Notes under the pieces: model-generated | Databases searched by the model: none | What the model saw: the letters and a program-made list of their open reading frames with translations, nothing else | Told to the model about the DNA's origin: nothing | Translations under genes and position numbers: made by a program | Shown: positions 1 through 8,991 of the stretch, piece after piece | Layout of the letters: each line of letters starts with the position of its first letter | Position numbering within the stretch: the first letter of the stretch is position 1 | Source of the DNA: Frateuria flava | GTDB lineage: Bacteria > Pseudomonadota > Gammaproteobacteria > Xanthomonadales > Rhodanobacteraceae | DNA length: 64,000 bases | Reading direction: 5' to 3' | NCBI RefSeq assembly: GCF_017837635.1 | Contig: NZ_JAGJRS010000004.1 | Location: 62,001-126,000 of the forward strand

Positions 1-458
1 CGGCCTTAAGACCGCGCACGTACAGGTTCTGGCCAACCGCACCACGCAGGCGCGCTTCCTCGAAGCCCATGATGTAGGGCGAGGACTTGACCTGGTCCGC
101 ATCCATCACGCGCATGTCCTTGAGGAACAGGCGCAGCTGGTCGAGCGGGATCGCCGGGATGGCCTCGGCCTCGCGGTGCGCGCTCGGCTCGAGCTTGACC
201 CGCGGCCCGTTGATGAAGGACAGGTTGAGCACGTCGCCCGGATAGATCAGGTGCGGATTGCGCACCTGCGGATTGGCCTGCCAGATCTCCGGCCACAGCC
301 AGGGCTTGGACAGGAACTTGGCCGAGATGTCCCACAGCGTGTCGCCGCGGCGCACGGTATAGGTATCGGGATGATCGGCGCGCAACTGCGCTCCGGCGGC
401 GTACACGGCCACGGTGACCAGCATGCCGGCCAGCAGCCCGATGGACTTCTTGATCATG
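1..458 (-). CDS. LysM-domain exported protein, 3' part outside window
   Basis: The gene reads leftward from an ATG at 458 and runs off the window, leaving about 152 codons. The N-terminus (MIKKSIGLLAGMLVTVAVYA) is a signal peptide or membrane anchor. From about residue 30 there is a LysM domain, recognisable by YTVRRGDTLWDIS and, further on, WPEIWQANPQVRNPHLIYPGD. LysM domains bind N-acetylglucosamine in peptidoglycan, so the protein probably acts in the periplasm or at the cell wall. It is divergent from def, with a 191-base gap that holds the promoters of both. In related genomes a LysM protein next to dprA lies beside def; dprA itself is not visible here. The exact function is unknown. Confidence 0.88.
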
Positions 459-649
459 TGCTCAGATTCCCCTACCCCGAGGCTCGGGCGAGTGTAACCG
501 AATGGTGAAGACCCGCAACCGGGAGCAGTTGGCAAAATCGCCTGCCGCACGGGAGCTTGCCGCCGTACAATGAGGCCCATTCTAGTTTGCGCCGGGGCTT
601 TCGTTACGACGATTCGCCCGCATCTTCGAGGCGCCCCGAGGTATCGATC

Positions 650-1159
650 ATGTCCGTGCTGACCATCCTTGAATTTCCCGACCCCCGCCTGCGTACCCAG
701 GCCGCGCCGGTGACCGCCTTCGACGCCGAGCTGAAGCAGTTCGTCGCCGACATGTTCGAGACCATGTACGACGCCAACGGCGTCGGCCTGGCCGCGACGC
801 AGGTCAACGTGCACAAGCGCGTGCTGGTGGCCGACATGAGCGAGGAACGCAACCAGCCGCTGGCGCTCGTCAATGCCGAGATCATCGGCAAGGAAGGCAC
901 CCAGGTGTACCAGGAGGGCTGCCTGTCCTTCCCGGGCATCTATGCCGACGTCACCCGGGCGCTGAAGGTCACGGTCAAGGCGCAGGATGTGGAAGGCAAG
1001 GCATTCACGATGGAGGCCGAGGGCCCGCTGGCGGTGTGCATCCAGCACGAGCTGGACCACCTGGCCGGCAAGGTGTTCGTCGATTACCTCTCGCCGCTCA
1101 AGCGCAACATGCTGCTAAAGCGCATGGAAAAGCAGCGCAAGCAGGCGGCGAGCGCTTGA
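650..1159 (+). CDS. def: peptide deformylase
   Basis: Removes the formyl group from the N-terminal formyl-methionine of new proteins in the cytoplasm. The product has 169 residues, the same length as the E. coli enzyme. All three hallmark motifs are present: GVGLAATQV (44-52), EGCLS with metal ligand Cys91 (89-93) and HELDH (133-137), whose two His complete the Fe/Zn site and whose Glu is the catalytic base. I chose the ATG at 650 ([14 protein letters not shown]) because it matches the family start; an in-frame ATG about 90 bases upstream would add an unrelated tail. A TACAAT box at 566-571 is a possible -10 element. The stop overlaps the fmt start, so the two are translationally coupled. Confidence 0.97.
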   Translation: MSVLTILEFPDPRLRTQAAPVTAFDAELKQFVADMFETMYDANGVGLAATQVNVHKRVLVADMSEERNQPLALVNAEIIGKEGTQVYQEGCLSFPGIYADVTRALKVTVKAQDVEGKAFTMEAEGPLAVCIQHELDHLAGKVFVDYLSPLKRNMLLKRMEKQRKQAASA

Positions 1160-2085
1160 GGATCGTCTTCGCCGGCACGCCGGAATTCTCCGCTCCCTGC
1201 CTGGAGGCCTGCCGCGCCAGCGGTGCGCAGGTCGTGGCGGTCTACACCCAGCCTGATCGCCCCGCCGGCCGGGGCCGCAAGCTCGCGCCCAGTCCGGTGA
1301 AGCAGGCGGCACTGGCCGCCGGCCTGCCGGTCGAGCAACCCGAAACGCTGAAGTCGCCCGAGGCTCAGGCCACTCTGGCCGGCTACGCGCCCGACCTGAT
1401 GGTGGTGGTTGCCTACGGGCTGATCTTGCCGCGCAAGGTGCTGGCGATCCCGACCATGGGCTGCTGGAACGTCCACGCCAGCCTGTTGCCCCGCTGGCGC
1501 GGTGCGGCGCCGATCCAGCGCGCGATCCTCGCCGGCGATGCCGAGAGCGGCGTGGATCTGATGCGCATGGAAGCGGGGCTGGACACCGGCCCGGTGCTGC
1601 TGGAAAAGCGCACGCCGATCGGTCCGTACGACACCGGCGGCACGCTGCACGACCGGCTGTCGATGCTGGGTGCCGAAGTGCTCGCCGAAGGCCTGCGCCG
1701 CACGTTGGCTGGCGAGGCGTTGGTCGCCACGCCGCAATCCGACGAGGGCGTGACCTACGCGCACAAGCTCGACAAGGCCGAGGCGAAACTGGATTTCGCA
1801 CGACCGGCAATGGAACTGGAACGCACGGTACGTGCATTCGATCCGTGGCCGGTAGCGGAGGGCGCGATCGCCGGCGAGAGCGTGCGGATCTGGAGCGCGC
1901 GGGCGGTCGATCGCCAGCACGGCGCGACGCCCGGCACCGTGCTGGCGGCCAACCGCGATGGCATCGAGCTGGCCTGTGGCGAAGGCGTTCTGCGGGTGAC
2001 CGCGGTGCAGCGCCCGGGCGGCAAGCGCATCGGCGCCTTCGACTACCTCAACGCCCGCCCGGAACTGCGCGGAGCCATCAAGTGA
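1156..2085 (+). CDS. fmt: methionyl-tRNA formyltransferase
   Basis: Transfers a formyl group from 10-formyl-tetrahydrofolate to Met-tRNA(fMet), the step before initiation; def later undoes the modification on the finished chain. With a TTG start at 1156 the protein has 309 residues, the usual length, and begins with the canonical [12 protein letters not shown]. The catalytic stretch [17 protein letters not shown] lies at about 105-121, and the GLDTGPVLL segment follows near 145. A C-terminal OB-fold-like region completes the protein. The TTG lies inside the def stop (TTGA overlap). No ATG lies at the right place, and the next one upstream would read into def in another frame, so TTG is the best start. 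Confidence 0.94.
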   Translation: MRIVFAGTPEFSAPCLEACRASGAQVVAVYTQPDRPAGRGRKLAPSPVKQAALAAGLPVEQPETLKSPEAQATLAGYAPDLMVVVAYGLILPRKVLAIPTMGCWNVHASLLPRWRGAAPIQRAILAGDAESGVDLMRMEAGLDTGPVLLEKRTPIGPYDTGGTLHDRLSMLGAEVLAEGLRRTLAGEALVATPQSDEGVTYAHKLDKAEAKLDFARPAMELERTVRAFDPWPVAEGAIAGESVRIWSARAVDRQHGATPGTVLAANRDGIELACGEGVLRVTAVQRPGGKRIGAFDYLNARPELRGAIK

Positions 2086-2095
2086 ACGCACTGCT

Positions 2096-2132
2096 CCCTC
2101 TCCCCCTGCTCTTATCGAAGATGGGGAGAGGG
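2096..2132. repeat. REP-like hairpin between fmt and rsmB
   Basis: Ten-base perfect inverted repeat, CCCTCTCCCC and GGGGAGAGGG, around a 17-base loop. It belongs to the same C/T-rich versus G/A-rich family as the repeats near 34959 and 53258. It has no U-tract, so it is more likely a REP unit than a terminator, though it could stabilise the fmt end of the transcript. Confidence 0.7.
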
Positions 2133-2185
2133 CGCAAAGTTCACGGCGTCACGAACGTTCTGGCCCGTGTGGGCAGCGCCTGCCC

Positions 2186-3490
2186 ATGACCGATACCCGC
2201 GCCCTCGCCGCCACCGCACTCGCCGAGATCGCCCTTCGGGGCGCTTCGCTGCGCGAGGCGATAGAACGCCATGCCCCCAAGCTGCCCGACCCGCGTGACC
2301 GCGCCCTGCTGATGGCCCTGCTCAGCGAAGGTGCGCGCTGGTGGCTACGCTTCGACCGGGCACTCGACCGACTGCTTGAACAGCCGCTGCGGCGCAAGGA
2401 GCCGCAGGTGCACGCGCTGCTGGTGCTGGGGCTGGTGCAGCTTGAGGTCCTCGGACTGCAGGACTACGCCGCCGTGGCCGCCACCGTCGAGGCCACCCGC
2501 GCCCTCAAGCGCCCGCGCCTGGCCGGACTGGTCAACGCCGTGCTGCGCCGCTGGCAACGCGAACGCAGCGATCTGCTGGCCGCACTCGACGCCACCCCGC
2601 CGACCCGCCACGCGCACCCCGGCTGGCTGGCCAGGGCCATCGCCCACGACTGGCCGGACGCGTCCAACGCGGTACTCGCCGCCAACAACCTCGAGCCGCC
2701 GCTCATGCTGCGCGCCAACCGCCGCCGCACCACGCGCGAGGCGCTGCTCCAACGCCTGCACGCGGACGGCTACACGGCCGAAGCCCATCCCTGGCTCGCC
2801 GACGCCGTCGTGTTGCCGCACAGCGGCGACGTCACCCGCTTTCCCGGCTTCGCCGAAGGCCTGTTTGCGGTGCAGGACGGCGCCGCCCAGGTTGCCGCCG
2901 ACCTGCTCGACGCCCGACCGGGCCAGCGCGTGCTCGATGCCTGCGCCGCGCCCGGCGGCAAGGCCTGCCACCTGCTCGAACGCACCGACCTGACGCTGAC
3001 CGCGCTGGACTCCGATCCCGCGCGCCTGCGTCGGATCGGTGAGAACCTCGACCGCCTCGGCCTGCATGCGGACCTCGTTGCCGGCGACGCCGCCACCCCT
3101 TCCGCGTGGTGGGACGGTGAGCCCTACGACCGCATCCTCATCGACGCACCCTGCTCGGCCACCGGCGTGCTGCGCCGACGACCGGACGTGCGGCTGCACC
3201 GCCGCGAAAGCGACATCCCGACGCTGGCCGCGCTGCAGCAGCACATCCTCGGCGCGCTGTGGCCGCTGCTCAGGCCCGGCGGAAAACTGGTCTACGCAAC
3301 CTGCTCGCTGCTGCGCGCTGAGAACGAGGCGGCCGTGCAATCCCTGCTCGCCACCATGCCTGACGCCCGCCCGCTGCCGTTCACCCTGCCGGCGGGCCAG
3401 CCGGCCGCGGTCGGCTGGCAGATCCTGCCCGGCGATGGGGATCTGGACGGTATGTACTATGCGGCCATCGAAAAATCCGCCTCGCGCTGA
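2186..3490 (+). CDS. rsmB: 16S rRNA (cytosine(967)-C(5))-methyltransferase
   Basis: Methylates C967 of 16S rRNA using S-adenosylmethionine. The 434-residue product matches RsmB/Sun in length. The N-terminal third is the NusB-like RNA-binding domain (helical, with ALLMALLSEGARWWLRFD near 35-52). The methyltransferase domain carries the SAM loop DACAAPGGKACHLLE near 251. Two catalytic cysteines are visible: one in IDAPCSATGVLRRRPDV near 320 and one in YATCSLLRAENEA near 370. The gene follows def-fmt in the usual order, about 100 bases downstream, with a REP hairpin between. The ATG at 2186 gives the family start. Confidence 0.96.
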   Translation: MTDTRALAATALAEIALRGASLREAIERHAPKLPDPRDRALLMALLSEGARWWLRFDRALDRLLEQPLRRKEPQVHALLVLGLVQLEVLGLQDYAAVAATVEATRALKRPRLAGLVNAVLRRWQRERSDLLAALDATPPTRHAHPGWLARAIAHDWPDASNAVLAANNLEPPLMLRANRRRTTREALLQRLHADGYTAEAHPWLADAVVLPHSGDVTRFPGFAEGLFAVQDGAAQVAADLLDARPGQRVLDACAAPGGKACHLLERTDLTLTALDSDPARLRRIGENLDRLGLHADLVAGDAATPSAWWDGEPYDRILIDAPCSATGVLRRRPDVRLHRRESDIPTLAALQQHILGALWPLLRPGGKLVYATCSLLRAENEAAVQSLLATMPDARPLPFTLPAGQPAAVGWQILPGDGDLDGMYYAAIEKSASR

Positions 3491-3500
3491 GAACCACGCC

Positions 3501-5291
3501 ATGCCCGCTTTTTCCCAGGCCACGCCGCAGGAGCGCTGTCGCTTCTGGCTGTTGCTGCTGATCGCGCTGGTGATTCTCGGCGCAGGCATCGGCCTGCGCG
3601 ATCCCTGGCCGTCGGACGAACCACGCTTCACGCTGGCCGCCAAACAGATGGTGGAAAGCGGCGACTGGCTGTTTCCGCACCGCGGCAGCGAGCTTTACGC
3701 CGACAAGCCACCCATGCTGATGTGGCTTCAGGCCGCCAGCTTCGAGCTGGTACGCAACTGGCGCCTCGCCTTCATGCTGCCCTCGCTGCTGGCCGGGCTG
3801 GGCACGCTGCTGCTGGTCTACGACCTTGGCCGGCGGCTGTGGAACCGCCGCACCGGCCTGTACGCGGCGGGCGGACTGCTGCTGGCGTTCCAGTTCGTCT
3901 ACCAGAGCCAGCGCGCGCAGATCGATCCGCTGGTGCTGTTCTTCATCACGGCGGCGAACTGGGGTCTGCTGCGGCATCTGCTGGCGCCACCGGACACCGG
4001 CGCGACAGCCAACTGGCCCATGTTCTGGCTGGGCTGTTTCTGCGCCGGGCTGGGCGTGATCACCAAGGGCGTGGGTTTCATCGCCCTGTTCATGCTGCTG
4101 CCCTACGCCTGGGCCGCCTGGCGCGGCTGGGACGGCGTGGCGCGGCCCGGTCGCGGTGCCTGGTGGCGCTGGCTGCTGGGACTGGGGGCGGTGCTGGCGG
4201 CGATCGCCCTGTGGCTGGTGCCGATGCTGCTGACGGCGCACGCGCGCGCCGACATGCCCGCCTACCCGGCCTACGTGCACGACATTCTGTTCCGCCAGAC
4301 CGCCCATCGCTACGCCAACGCGTGGCACCACATCCACGCGTGGTGGTACTACCTGCCGATCGTGCTGTTCAGCTGGCTGCCGCTGTCGCTGACCTATGCC
4401 GGCAGCGTGCCGCGCTGGTGGCAGCGGTTGCGCGAACACGACGCCCGCGTGCTGCTGCCGCTTTGCTGGGTGGTGCTGGTGCTGCTGTTCTTCAGCGCCT
4501 CGCCGGGCAAGCGCGACGTATACGTGCTGCCCGCGCTGCCGATGCTGGCGCTGGCGACCGCACCATTCCTGGACGAACTGCTGCCAAGGCGCTGGCTGCG
4601 CGTGATGGGCCTGGTGTTCATCGCCGTGCTCGGCGCCGCGATGCTCGGGCTGGGCCTGTGGGCGCTGCACTCGCACTCGCCGAAGGTGGCGCAGTTCGTT
4701 GCCCGCCGCGACCTGGCCGACGGCGGTGCCGCGTTGTGGTGGATGTGCGTGGTGCTGGGCGTGGTGCAGCTGGCGCTGGTCGCCACGCTGCGCGTACGCC
4801 GCGCCCTCTGGGTCGTGTGTGGCGGCATGGCCGCACTGTGGCTGGCCTGGGGCTACTGGGCGGTGCCGCTACTCAACGATTCCAGTTCGTCGGCCGGCTT
4901 GATGCGCGAGGTGCGCAGCCATCTCGCCCCCGGCGACCAGCTCGGCCTGGTGGCCTGGAAGGAGCAGAACCTGCTGATGCTGGACCAGCCCGCCGTGGAC
5001 TTCGGCTTCAAGGTGCCCTGGCACCTGCAGTTCGCCCGCGCCACGCAGTGGCAGGCACAGGCGCCGGCCACGCGCTGGCTGTTCGTGCAGCAGACGGCCA
5101 TGGGCGATTGCGTGGACCGCGCCCAGGCGATCTACCTCGGCCACGCCAACCAGCGCGACTGGTGGATGTTCAAGGCCGGTGCGGTGGTGCCCGGTTGCGT
5201 ACCCAGCGCCGCAGTGGACGAGCTGCCGGACGACGATGCCGATGCCGGCGCTGTCGCCGCGCCCGAAGCCCCCGCACCGGTCGATCCTTGA
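3501..5291 (+). CDS. ArnT/PMT-like membrane glycosyltransferase (GT39/GT83)
   Basis: 596-residue polytopic membrane protein. It begins with one transmembrane helix (RFWLLLLIALVILGAGIGL), followed by the periplasmic acidic motif DPWPSDEPRFTLAAKQM, the D-E pair typical of dolichol/undecaprenyl-phosphate-sugar transferases such as ArnT. About ten more hydrophobic segments follow, then a periplasmic C-terminal domain. The family moves a sugar from a lipid-phosphate donor to lipid A or another acceptor on the outer face of the inner membrane; donor and acceptor here are unknown. It starts 10 bases after rsmB, and its TGA overlaps the ATG of the next glycosyltransferase, so the two are probably made together. 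The C-terminus ends in an acidic, Ala/Pro-rich tail. Confidence 0.87.
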   Translation: MPAFSQATPQERCRFWLLLLIALVILGAGIGLRDPWPSDEPRFTLAAKQMVESGDWLFPHRGSELYADKPPMLMWLQAASFELVRNWRLAFMLPSLLAGLGTLLLVYDLGRRLWNRRTGLYAAGGLLLAFQFVYQSQRAQIDPLVLFFITAANWGLLRHLLAPPDTGATANWPMFWLGCFCAGLGVITKGVGFIALFMLLPYAWAAWRGWDGVARPGRGAWWRWLLGLGAVLAAIALWLVPMLLTAHARADMPAYPAYVHDILFRQTAHRYANAWHHIHAWWYYLPIVLFSWLPLSLTYAGSVPRWWQRLREHDARVLLPLCWVVLVLLFFSASPGKRDVYVLPALPMLALATAPFLDELLPRRWLRVMGLVFIAVLGAAMLGLGLWALHSHSPKVAQFVARRDLADGGAALWWMCVVLGVVQLALVATLRVRRALWVVCGGMAALWLAWGYWAVPLLNDSSSSAGLMREVRSHLAPGDQLGLVAWKEQNLLMLDQPAVDFGFKVPWHLQFARATQWQAQAPATRWLFVQQTAMGDCVDRAQAIYLGHANQRDWWMFKAGAVVPGCVPSAAVDELPDDDADAGAVAAPEAPAPVDP

Positions 5292-6253
5292 TGGCGGCAC
5301 CTCGCATCCAGCTGCTGGCGCGCGACAACGGCGCCGGCCTCAGTCGCGACATGGCCCTGCTCGCCGCCGCACTGGGTGAGGCCGGCGCCGCGGTGGGCAC
5401 GACCGCGCTGCCGCACCGCGGCCGCGTCTCCGAATGGCTGACGCGCGCACGCCTGGCGGCTCGTGCGCCGGCCTTCGATCTCACGCTGATGTTGGAGCGC
5501 GTACGGCCGGAATTCGCACGCGCGGCCCGGCGCAACGTGCTGGTGCCCAATCCCGAGTACTTCCGAGCGCGGGACCGCGCCGCGCTGGCTTGCGTCGAGG
5601 AGGCATGGGTCAAGACCCGCCATGCCGAACGCCTGTTCGCAACGCTGGGCATGCCGGTGCACTACATCGGCTTCACCAGCCGCGACCGGCGGGACCCCTC
5701 GGTGCCGCGCCGCCACGCCTTTTTCCACGGCCCGGGGCGCAGCAACAACAAGGGCACCGCGGCGCTGCTGAAACTGTGGGCCGCGCACCCCGAATGGCCC
5801 ACGCTCACCGTCGCCTGGCGGCGCAAGCACATCGACCTGGGCACGCTGCCGGCCAACGTGCGCCTGACCCGTGAACACCTCGACGACGACGCCTACAGGC
5901 AGCTGCAGAACGCGCATCGCTTCCACCTGTGCCCCTCGCAGACCGAAGGCTACGGCCATTATCTGGTCGAGGCGATGAGCTGCGGCGCGGTGGTAGTAAC
6001 GCTCGACGCCGAGCCGATGAACGAGCTGGTGACGGCCGAGCGCGGCGTGCTGGTACCGGCGACGGCGACGGGCTCGCAGGACCTGGCCACGCTGTACGGC
6101 TTCGACGATGCGGACATGGCGCGAGCGATCGAGCGCTGCGTGGCGATGCCGGAAACCGAGGCCGCCATGCTGGGGGCTGCCGCGCGCGACTGGTACGACG
6201 CCGAACGTGCCGCGTTCGCAGAACGCCTGAAGGCCCTGCTCGCCGCCGTTTAG
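5291..6253 (+). CDS. GT4-type glycosyltransferase
   Basis: 320-residue soluble protein of the GT-B fold, without a signal peptide or membrane segment. The C-terminal half carries the retaining-transferase nucleotide-sugar motif CPSQTEGYGHYLVEAMSCG (about 218-236), with the two glutamates of the E-x7-E signature. The N-terminal half is more diverged but begins with a short beta strand and a Gly-rich loop. The acceptor cannot be told from sequence. The start ATG overlaps the stop of the ArnT-like gene (TGATG). Its own TAG overlaps the TAA of the next, convergent gene by three bases, so there is no space for a terminator between them. Confidence 0.85.
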   Translation: MAAPRIQLLARDNGAGLSRDMALLAAALGEAGAAVGTTALPHRGRVSEWLTRARLAARAPAFDLTLMLERVRPEFARAARRNVLVPNPEYFRARDRAALACVEEAWVKTRHAERLFATLGMPVHYIGFTSRDRRDPSVPRRHAFFHGPGRSNNKGTAALLKLWAAHPEWPTLTVAWRRKHIDLGTLPANVRLTREHLDDDAYRQLQNAHRFHLCPSQTEGYGHYLVEAMSCGAVVVTLDAEPMNELVTAERGVLVPATATGSQDLATLYGFDDADMARAIERCVAMPETEAAMLGAAARDWYDAERAAFAERLKALLAAV

Positions 6254-7095
6254 CCGTCCGGACGATCGGCCCGCGCAAACTCCGCAAGATGGCCGTCGAC
6301 ACCGCGCTCGCAACGCACGATGCCTTCTGTGCGGGTGGCGTGGAACAGACGGTTGTTCGGCAGGCTCAGGTCGTTCACGTCCGGCTGGGCGCGCGAGTCG
6401 TGCCACAGGTGCACCGCCAGCGCCGCCCACTTCAACGCGCGGCGGCGCAGGCCGGCATTCTCCAGCCGCGCCACCAGCTCGCGGTCCTCGGCACCGTACC
6501 CCTCCATGCGTTCGTCGAAGCCGTTGACGCGGAGCAGGTCGTCGCGCCAGAAGCTCATGTTGCAGCTCATCACGCGGCCGCCGCTCTTCGAGCGCGCCTT
6601 CCAGCGCGCCAGTTGCGGCTGGCGGAACGCATACAGGCGCTTGCTGCCATCGAACTCATGGAAATCCGCGCGCGACCACGGCGCGAACACCGGCGCCCCG
6701 CCGGCGAGCAGGCGCGCGGTTTCCTCGCCGGTGGCCTTGATCCGCCCGCCCTGCAGAAAAAAGCCGCGCTCGGCCAGCATCAGGTGATCGGCCACGAAGC
6801 GCGGATGCAGCAGCATGTCGCCGTCGATCAGGATCACGTAGTCGCCGCGGCAGGCGGCGATGCCCCGATTGCGCGCGCGCGCGGCGCGAAAGCCCTTGTC
6901 CTCCTGCCAAAGGTGACGCAACGGCACCGGGAAATCGCGCGCCATGCGCTCGACCAGCGCGCGGGTTTCCGCGCCCGAGCCGTCGTCGGCCACGATCACC
7001 TCGTCGGGAAGCCGTTCCTGCGCCGCCAGGCTGGCCAGCACGCGCTCGAGCGCAGCCGGCCAGTTATAGGTGAGGACGATGGCGCTGGTCCGCAT
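6250..7095 (-). CDS. GT2-family glycosyltransferase
   Basis: 281-residue GT-A fold enzyme. It starts MRTSAIVLTYNWPAALERV, the usual GT2 N-terminus, with VIVADDGSG near 35 and the metal-binding DxD-like motif LIDGDMLLHPRF near 93. A C-terminal part (CNMSFWRDDLLRVNGFDE) resembles the galactosyltransferase-type extension that binds the acceptor. It probably adds a sugar to a surface polysaccharide or LPS. I used the internal ATG at 7095, since the longer frame adds about 58 residues of low-quality sequence that overlaps the upstream gene. That upstream gene, also on the minus strand, ends 7 bases before it, which suggests co-transcription. Confidence 0.88.
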   Translation of the reverse strand: MRTSAIVLTYNWPAALERVLASLAAQERLPDEVIVADDGSGAETRALVERMARDFPVPLRHLWQEDKGFRAARARNRGIAACRGDYVILIDGDMLLHPRFVADHLMLAERGFFLQGGRIKATGEETARLLAGGAPVFAPWSRADFHEFDGSKRLYAFRQPQLARWKARSKSGGRVMSCNMSFWRDDLLRVNGFDERMEGYGAEDRELVARLENAGLRRRALKWAALAVHLWHDSRAQPDVNDLSLPNNRLFHATRTEGIVRCERGVDGHLAEFARADRPDG

Positions 7096-7102
7096 GAGGT
7101 GC

Positions 7103-8014
7103 TCAGCGACCGCGCAGGCCGCGGCGCAGGATGGCCAGCGCGCGCTCGACGCGCTTCCACCAGGGCGAAGGTCCACGCATGGCGATACCTGCGTACAGGC
7201 GCGCCTCGGCCCAGGTGGGCCGCCCACGCGTCTTGAACTCGGACTTGGCCAGGTCCAGCACGTGCGCATCCAGGTGCATGACCGCGGCGTAGTGGTTGAT
7301 CAGGCAGCGGGAGCGGTACTGCGCGGCGAATTCGCGCATGCGCGCCTGCTCGTGCCACCAGCCGTTGCGACCGTGGATGCGGTAGTCGACGTTGCCGGTC
7401 GGCAGGAAGTATTTCTTCGCGCCAAGCAGGCTGGCGCCGAACACCAGGCAGTTGTCGGCGCTGATGCGCCAGTTCGCCACGAACCCGGGCGGCAGGTCGA
7501 GCACGCGCGCAGCCAGTGCGCGGCGCAGCGCCAGCGCCGAGGTGGGCGCACCGTACCAGCGCGCGTGCACCCAGGTGCCCAGCACGGTGTAGCCGAGGTC
7601 CGCCGCGTCCTTCGCATAACCCTGTACGCCCGACTCGTTGCCGACCAGGCGCACGTCGGAGAACACGAAGTCGATGTCGCGGCGCGCGGCGAACAGCGCG
7701 GCCAGCTGGCGCAGGTAGTCCGGCCCCCAGCGGTCGTCGGCGTCCAGAAAGCACACCACCTCGCCACGGGCCGCCGCCAGGCCGCGCTGGAAGGCGGCCA
7801 GCTGGCCGCCGTTCTCGCCGCACAGCAGCTTTACCCGCGGCTCGCTGCCGTAGCGTTCACGCAGATAGTCGGGCGAGCCGTCGGTGGAGCCATCGTCCAC
7901 CACGATGACCTCGTGCGGGGCGTGCGTCTGCGCCAGCGCGCCATCCACCGCCTCGGCCACGTAGTCGCGGTAGTTGTAGCTGGTGACGACGACCGAGAAC
8001 GTGGGAGCGAGCAC
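7103..8014 (-). CDS. GT2-family glycosyltransferase
   Basis: 303-residue cytoplasmic glycosyltransferase of the GT2 family. Motifs are FSVVVTSYNYRDYVAEAVDG near the start, EVIVVDDGSTDGS near 38 and FLDADDRWGPDYL near 90, the DxD region that holds the divalent metal and nucleotide-sugar. The C-terminus is basic. The start is a GTG that directly follows the TGA of the UDP-glucuronate decarboxylase gene with no gap, so the two are tightly coupled. It shares the operon with that gene and the following GT2 gene. Substrate is unknown, but UDP-xylose made by the neighbour is a reasonable donor candidate. Confidence 0.88.
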   Translation of the reverse strand: MLAPTFSVVVTSYNYRDYVAEAVDGALAQTHAPHEVIVVDDGSTDGSPDYLRERYGSEPRVKLLCGENGGQLAAFQRGLAAARGEVVCFLDADDRWGPDYLRQLAALFAARRDIDFVFSDVRLVGNESGVQGYAKDAADLGYTVLGTWVHARWYGAPTSALALRRALAARVLDLPPGFVANWRISADNCLVFGASLLGAKKYFLPTGNVDYRIHGRNGWWHEQARMREFAAQYRSRCLINHYAAVMHLDAHVLDLAKSEFKTRGRPTWAEARLYAGIAMRGPSPWWKRVERALAILRRGLRGR

Positions 8015-8953
8015 TCAGGCCTCCAGCAGCTGGCGGAAGTAGGCGATGGTTTCCTTCAGGCCGTCCTCCAGCCCCACCCGGGGCTGCCAGCCCAGCTTCT
8101 CCTGCGCCAAGGCAATATCGGGCTGGCGTTGGCGCGGGTCGTCGGCGGGCAGCGGGCGGAACACAAGCTTCGACCGGCCGCCCACCAGTGACAGCACCTT
8201 CTCGGCCAGCTGCAGCATGGTGAATTCACCGGGGTTGCCGATGTTCACCGGGCCGGTGAAGCCGCGCGGCGATTCCATCATGCGCACGAACGCCTCGATC
8301 AGGTCGTCCACATAGCAGAAGCTGCGCGTCTGGCTGCCGTCGCCGTAGATGGTGATGTCCTCACCCTTGAGCGCCTGCACGATGAAATTGCTCACCACGC
8401 GGCCGTCGTTGGGATGCATGCGCGGACCGTAGGTGTTGAAGATGCGCACCACCTTGATGTCCAGGTCGTGTTGACGGTGGTAGTCGAAGAACAGCGTCTC
8501 GGCGCAGCGCTTGCCTTCGTCGTAGCAGGAGCGGAAGCCGATCGGATTGACTCGTCCCCAGTACTCCTCGCGCTGCGGATGCACTTCCGGGTCGCCGTAT
8601 ACCTCGCTTGTGGAGGCCTGCAGGATGCGTGCCTTCACCCGCTTGGCCAGGCCGAGCATGTTGATGGCGCCGTGCACGGAAGTCTTGGTGGTCTGCACCG
8701 GATCGTGCTGGTAGTGCACCGGCGAGGCCGGGCAGGCCAGGTTGAAGATGCGCTCCACTTCCACGTACAGCGGGAAGGTGACGTCGTGGCGCATCAGCTC
8801 GAAGTACGGATGGCTCAGCAGGTGCGCCACGTTGCGCTTGCTGCCGGTAAAGAAGTTGTCCACGCACAGCACGTCGTGGCCATCGGCCAGCAGGCGGTCG
8901 CACAGGTGCGAGCCGAGGAAACCGGAGCCACCGGTGACCAGTACCTTGTTCAT
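8015..8953 (-). CDS. UDP-glucuronate decarboxylase (UDP-xylose synthase)-like SDR
   Basis: 312-residue extended short-chain dehydrogenase. It has the NAD-binding GGSGFLG at 8-14, the STSEVYG strand near 114-120 and the catalytic pair Tyr144/Lys148 in [39 protein letters not shown] and [12 protein letters not shown] match the UXS family, which converts UDP-glucuronate to UDP-xylose. Close relatives include other dTDP/UDP-sugar 4,6-modifying enzymes, so the exact product is inferred. The gene leads a block with two GT2 genes on the same strand and lies just downstream of the O-antigen ligase-like gene. It probably supplies a pentose for a surface glycan. Confidence 0.9.
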   Translation of the reverse strand: MNKVLVTGGSGFLGSHLCDRLLADGHDVLCVDNFFTGSKRNVAHLLSHPYFELMRHDVTFPLYVEVERIFNLACPASPVHYQHDPVQTTKTSVHGAINMLGLAKRVKARILQASTSEVYGDPEVHPQREEYWGRVNPIGFRSCYDEGKRCAETLFFDYHRQHDLDIKVVRIFNTYGPRMHPNDGRVVSNFIVQALKGEDITIYGDGSQTRSFCYVDDLIEAFVRMMESPRGFTGPVNIGNPGEFTMLQLAEKVLSLVGGRSKLVFRPLPADDPRQRQPDIALAQEKLGWQPRVGLEDGLKETIAYFRQLLEA

Positions 8954-8991
8954 GCGTCCTCGTGGGTTGAGCTGCGCCGTGCGCTGGCCGC

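Noticed and set aside
557-649. N-terminal extension of peptide deformylase
   Set aside because: The extra 31 residues are not like any deformylase; the ATG at 650 gives the exact family length.
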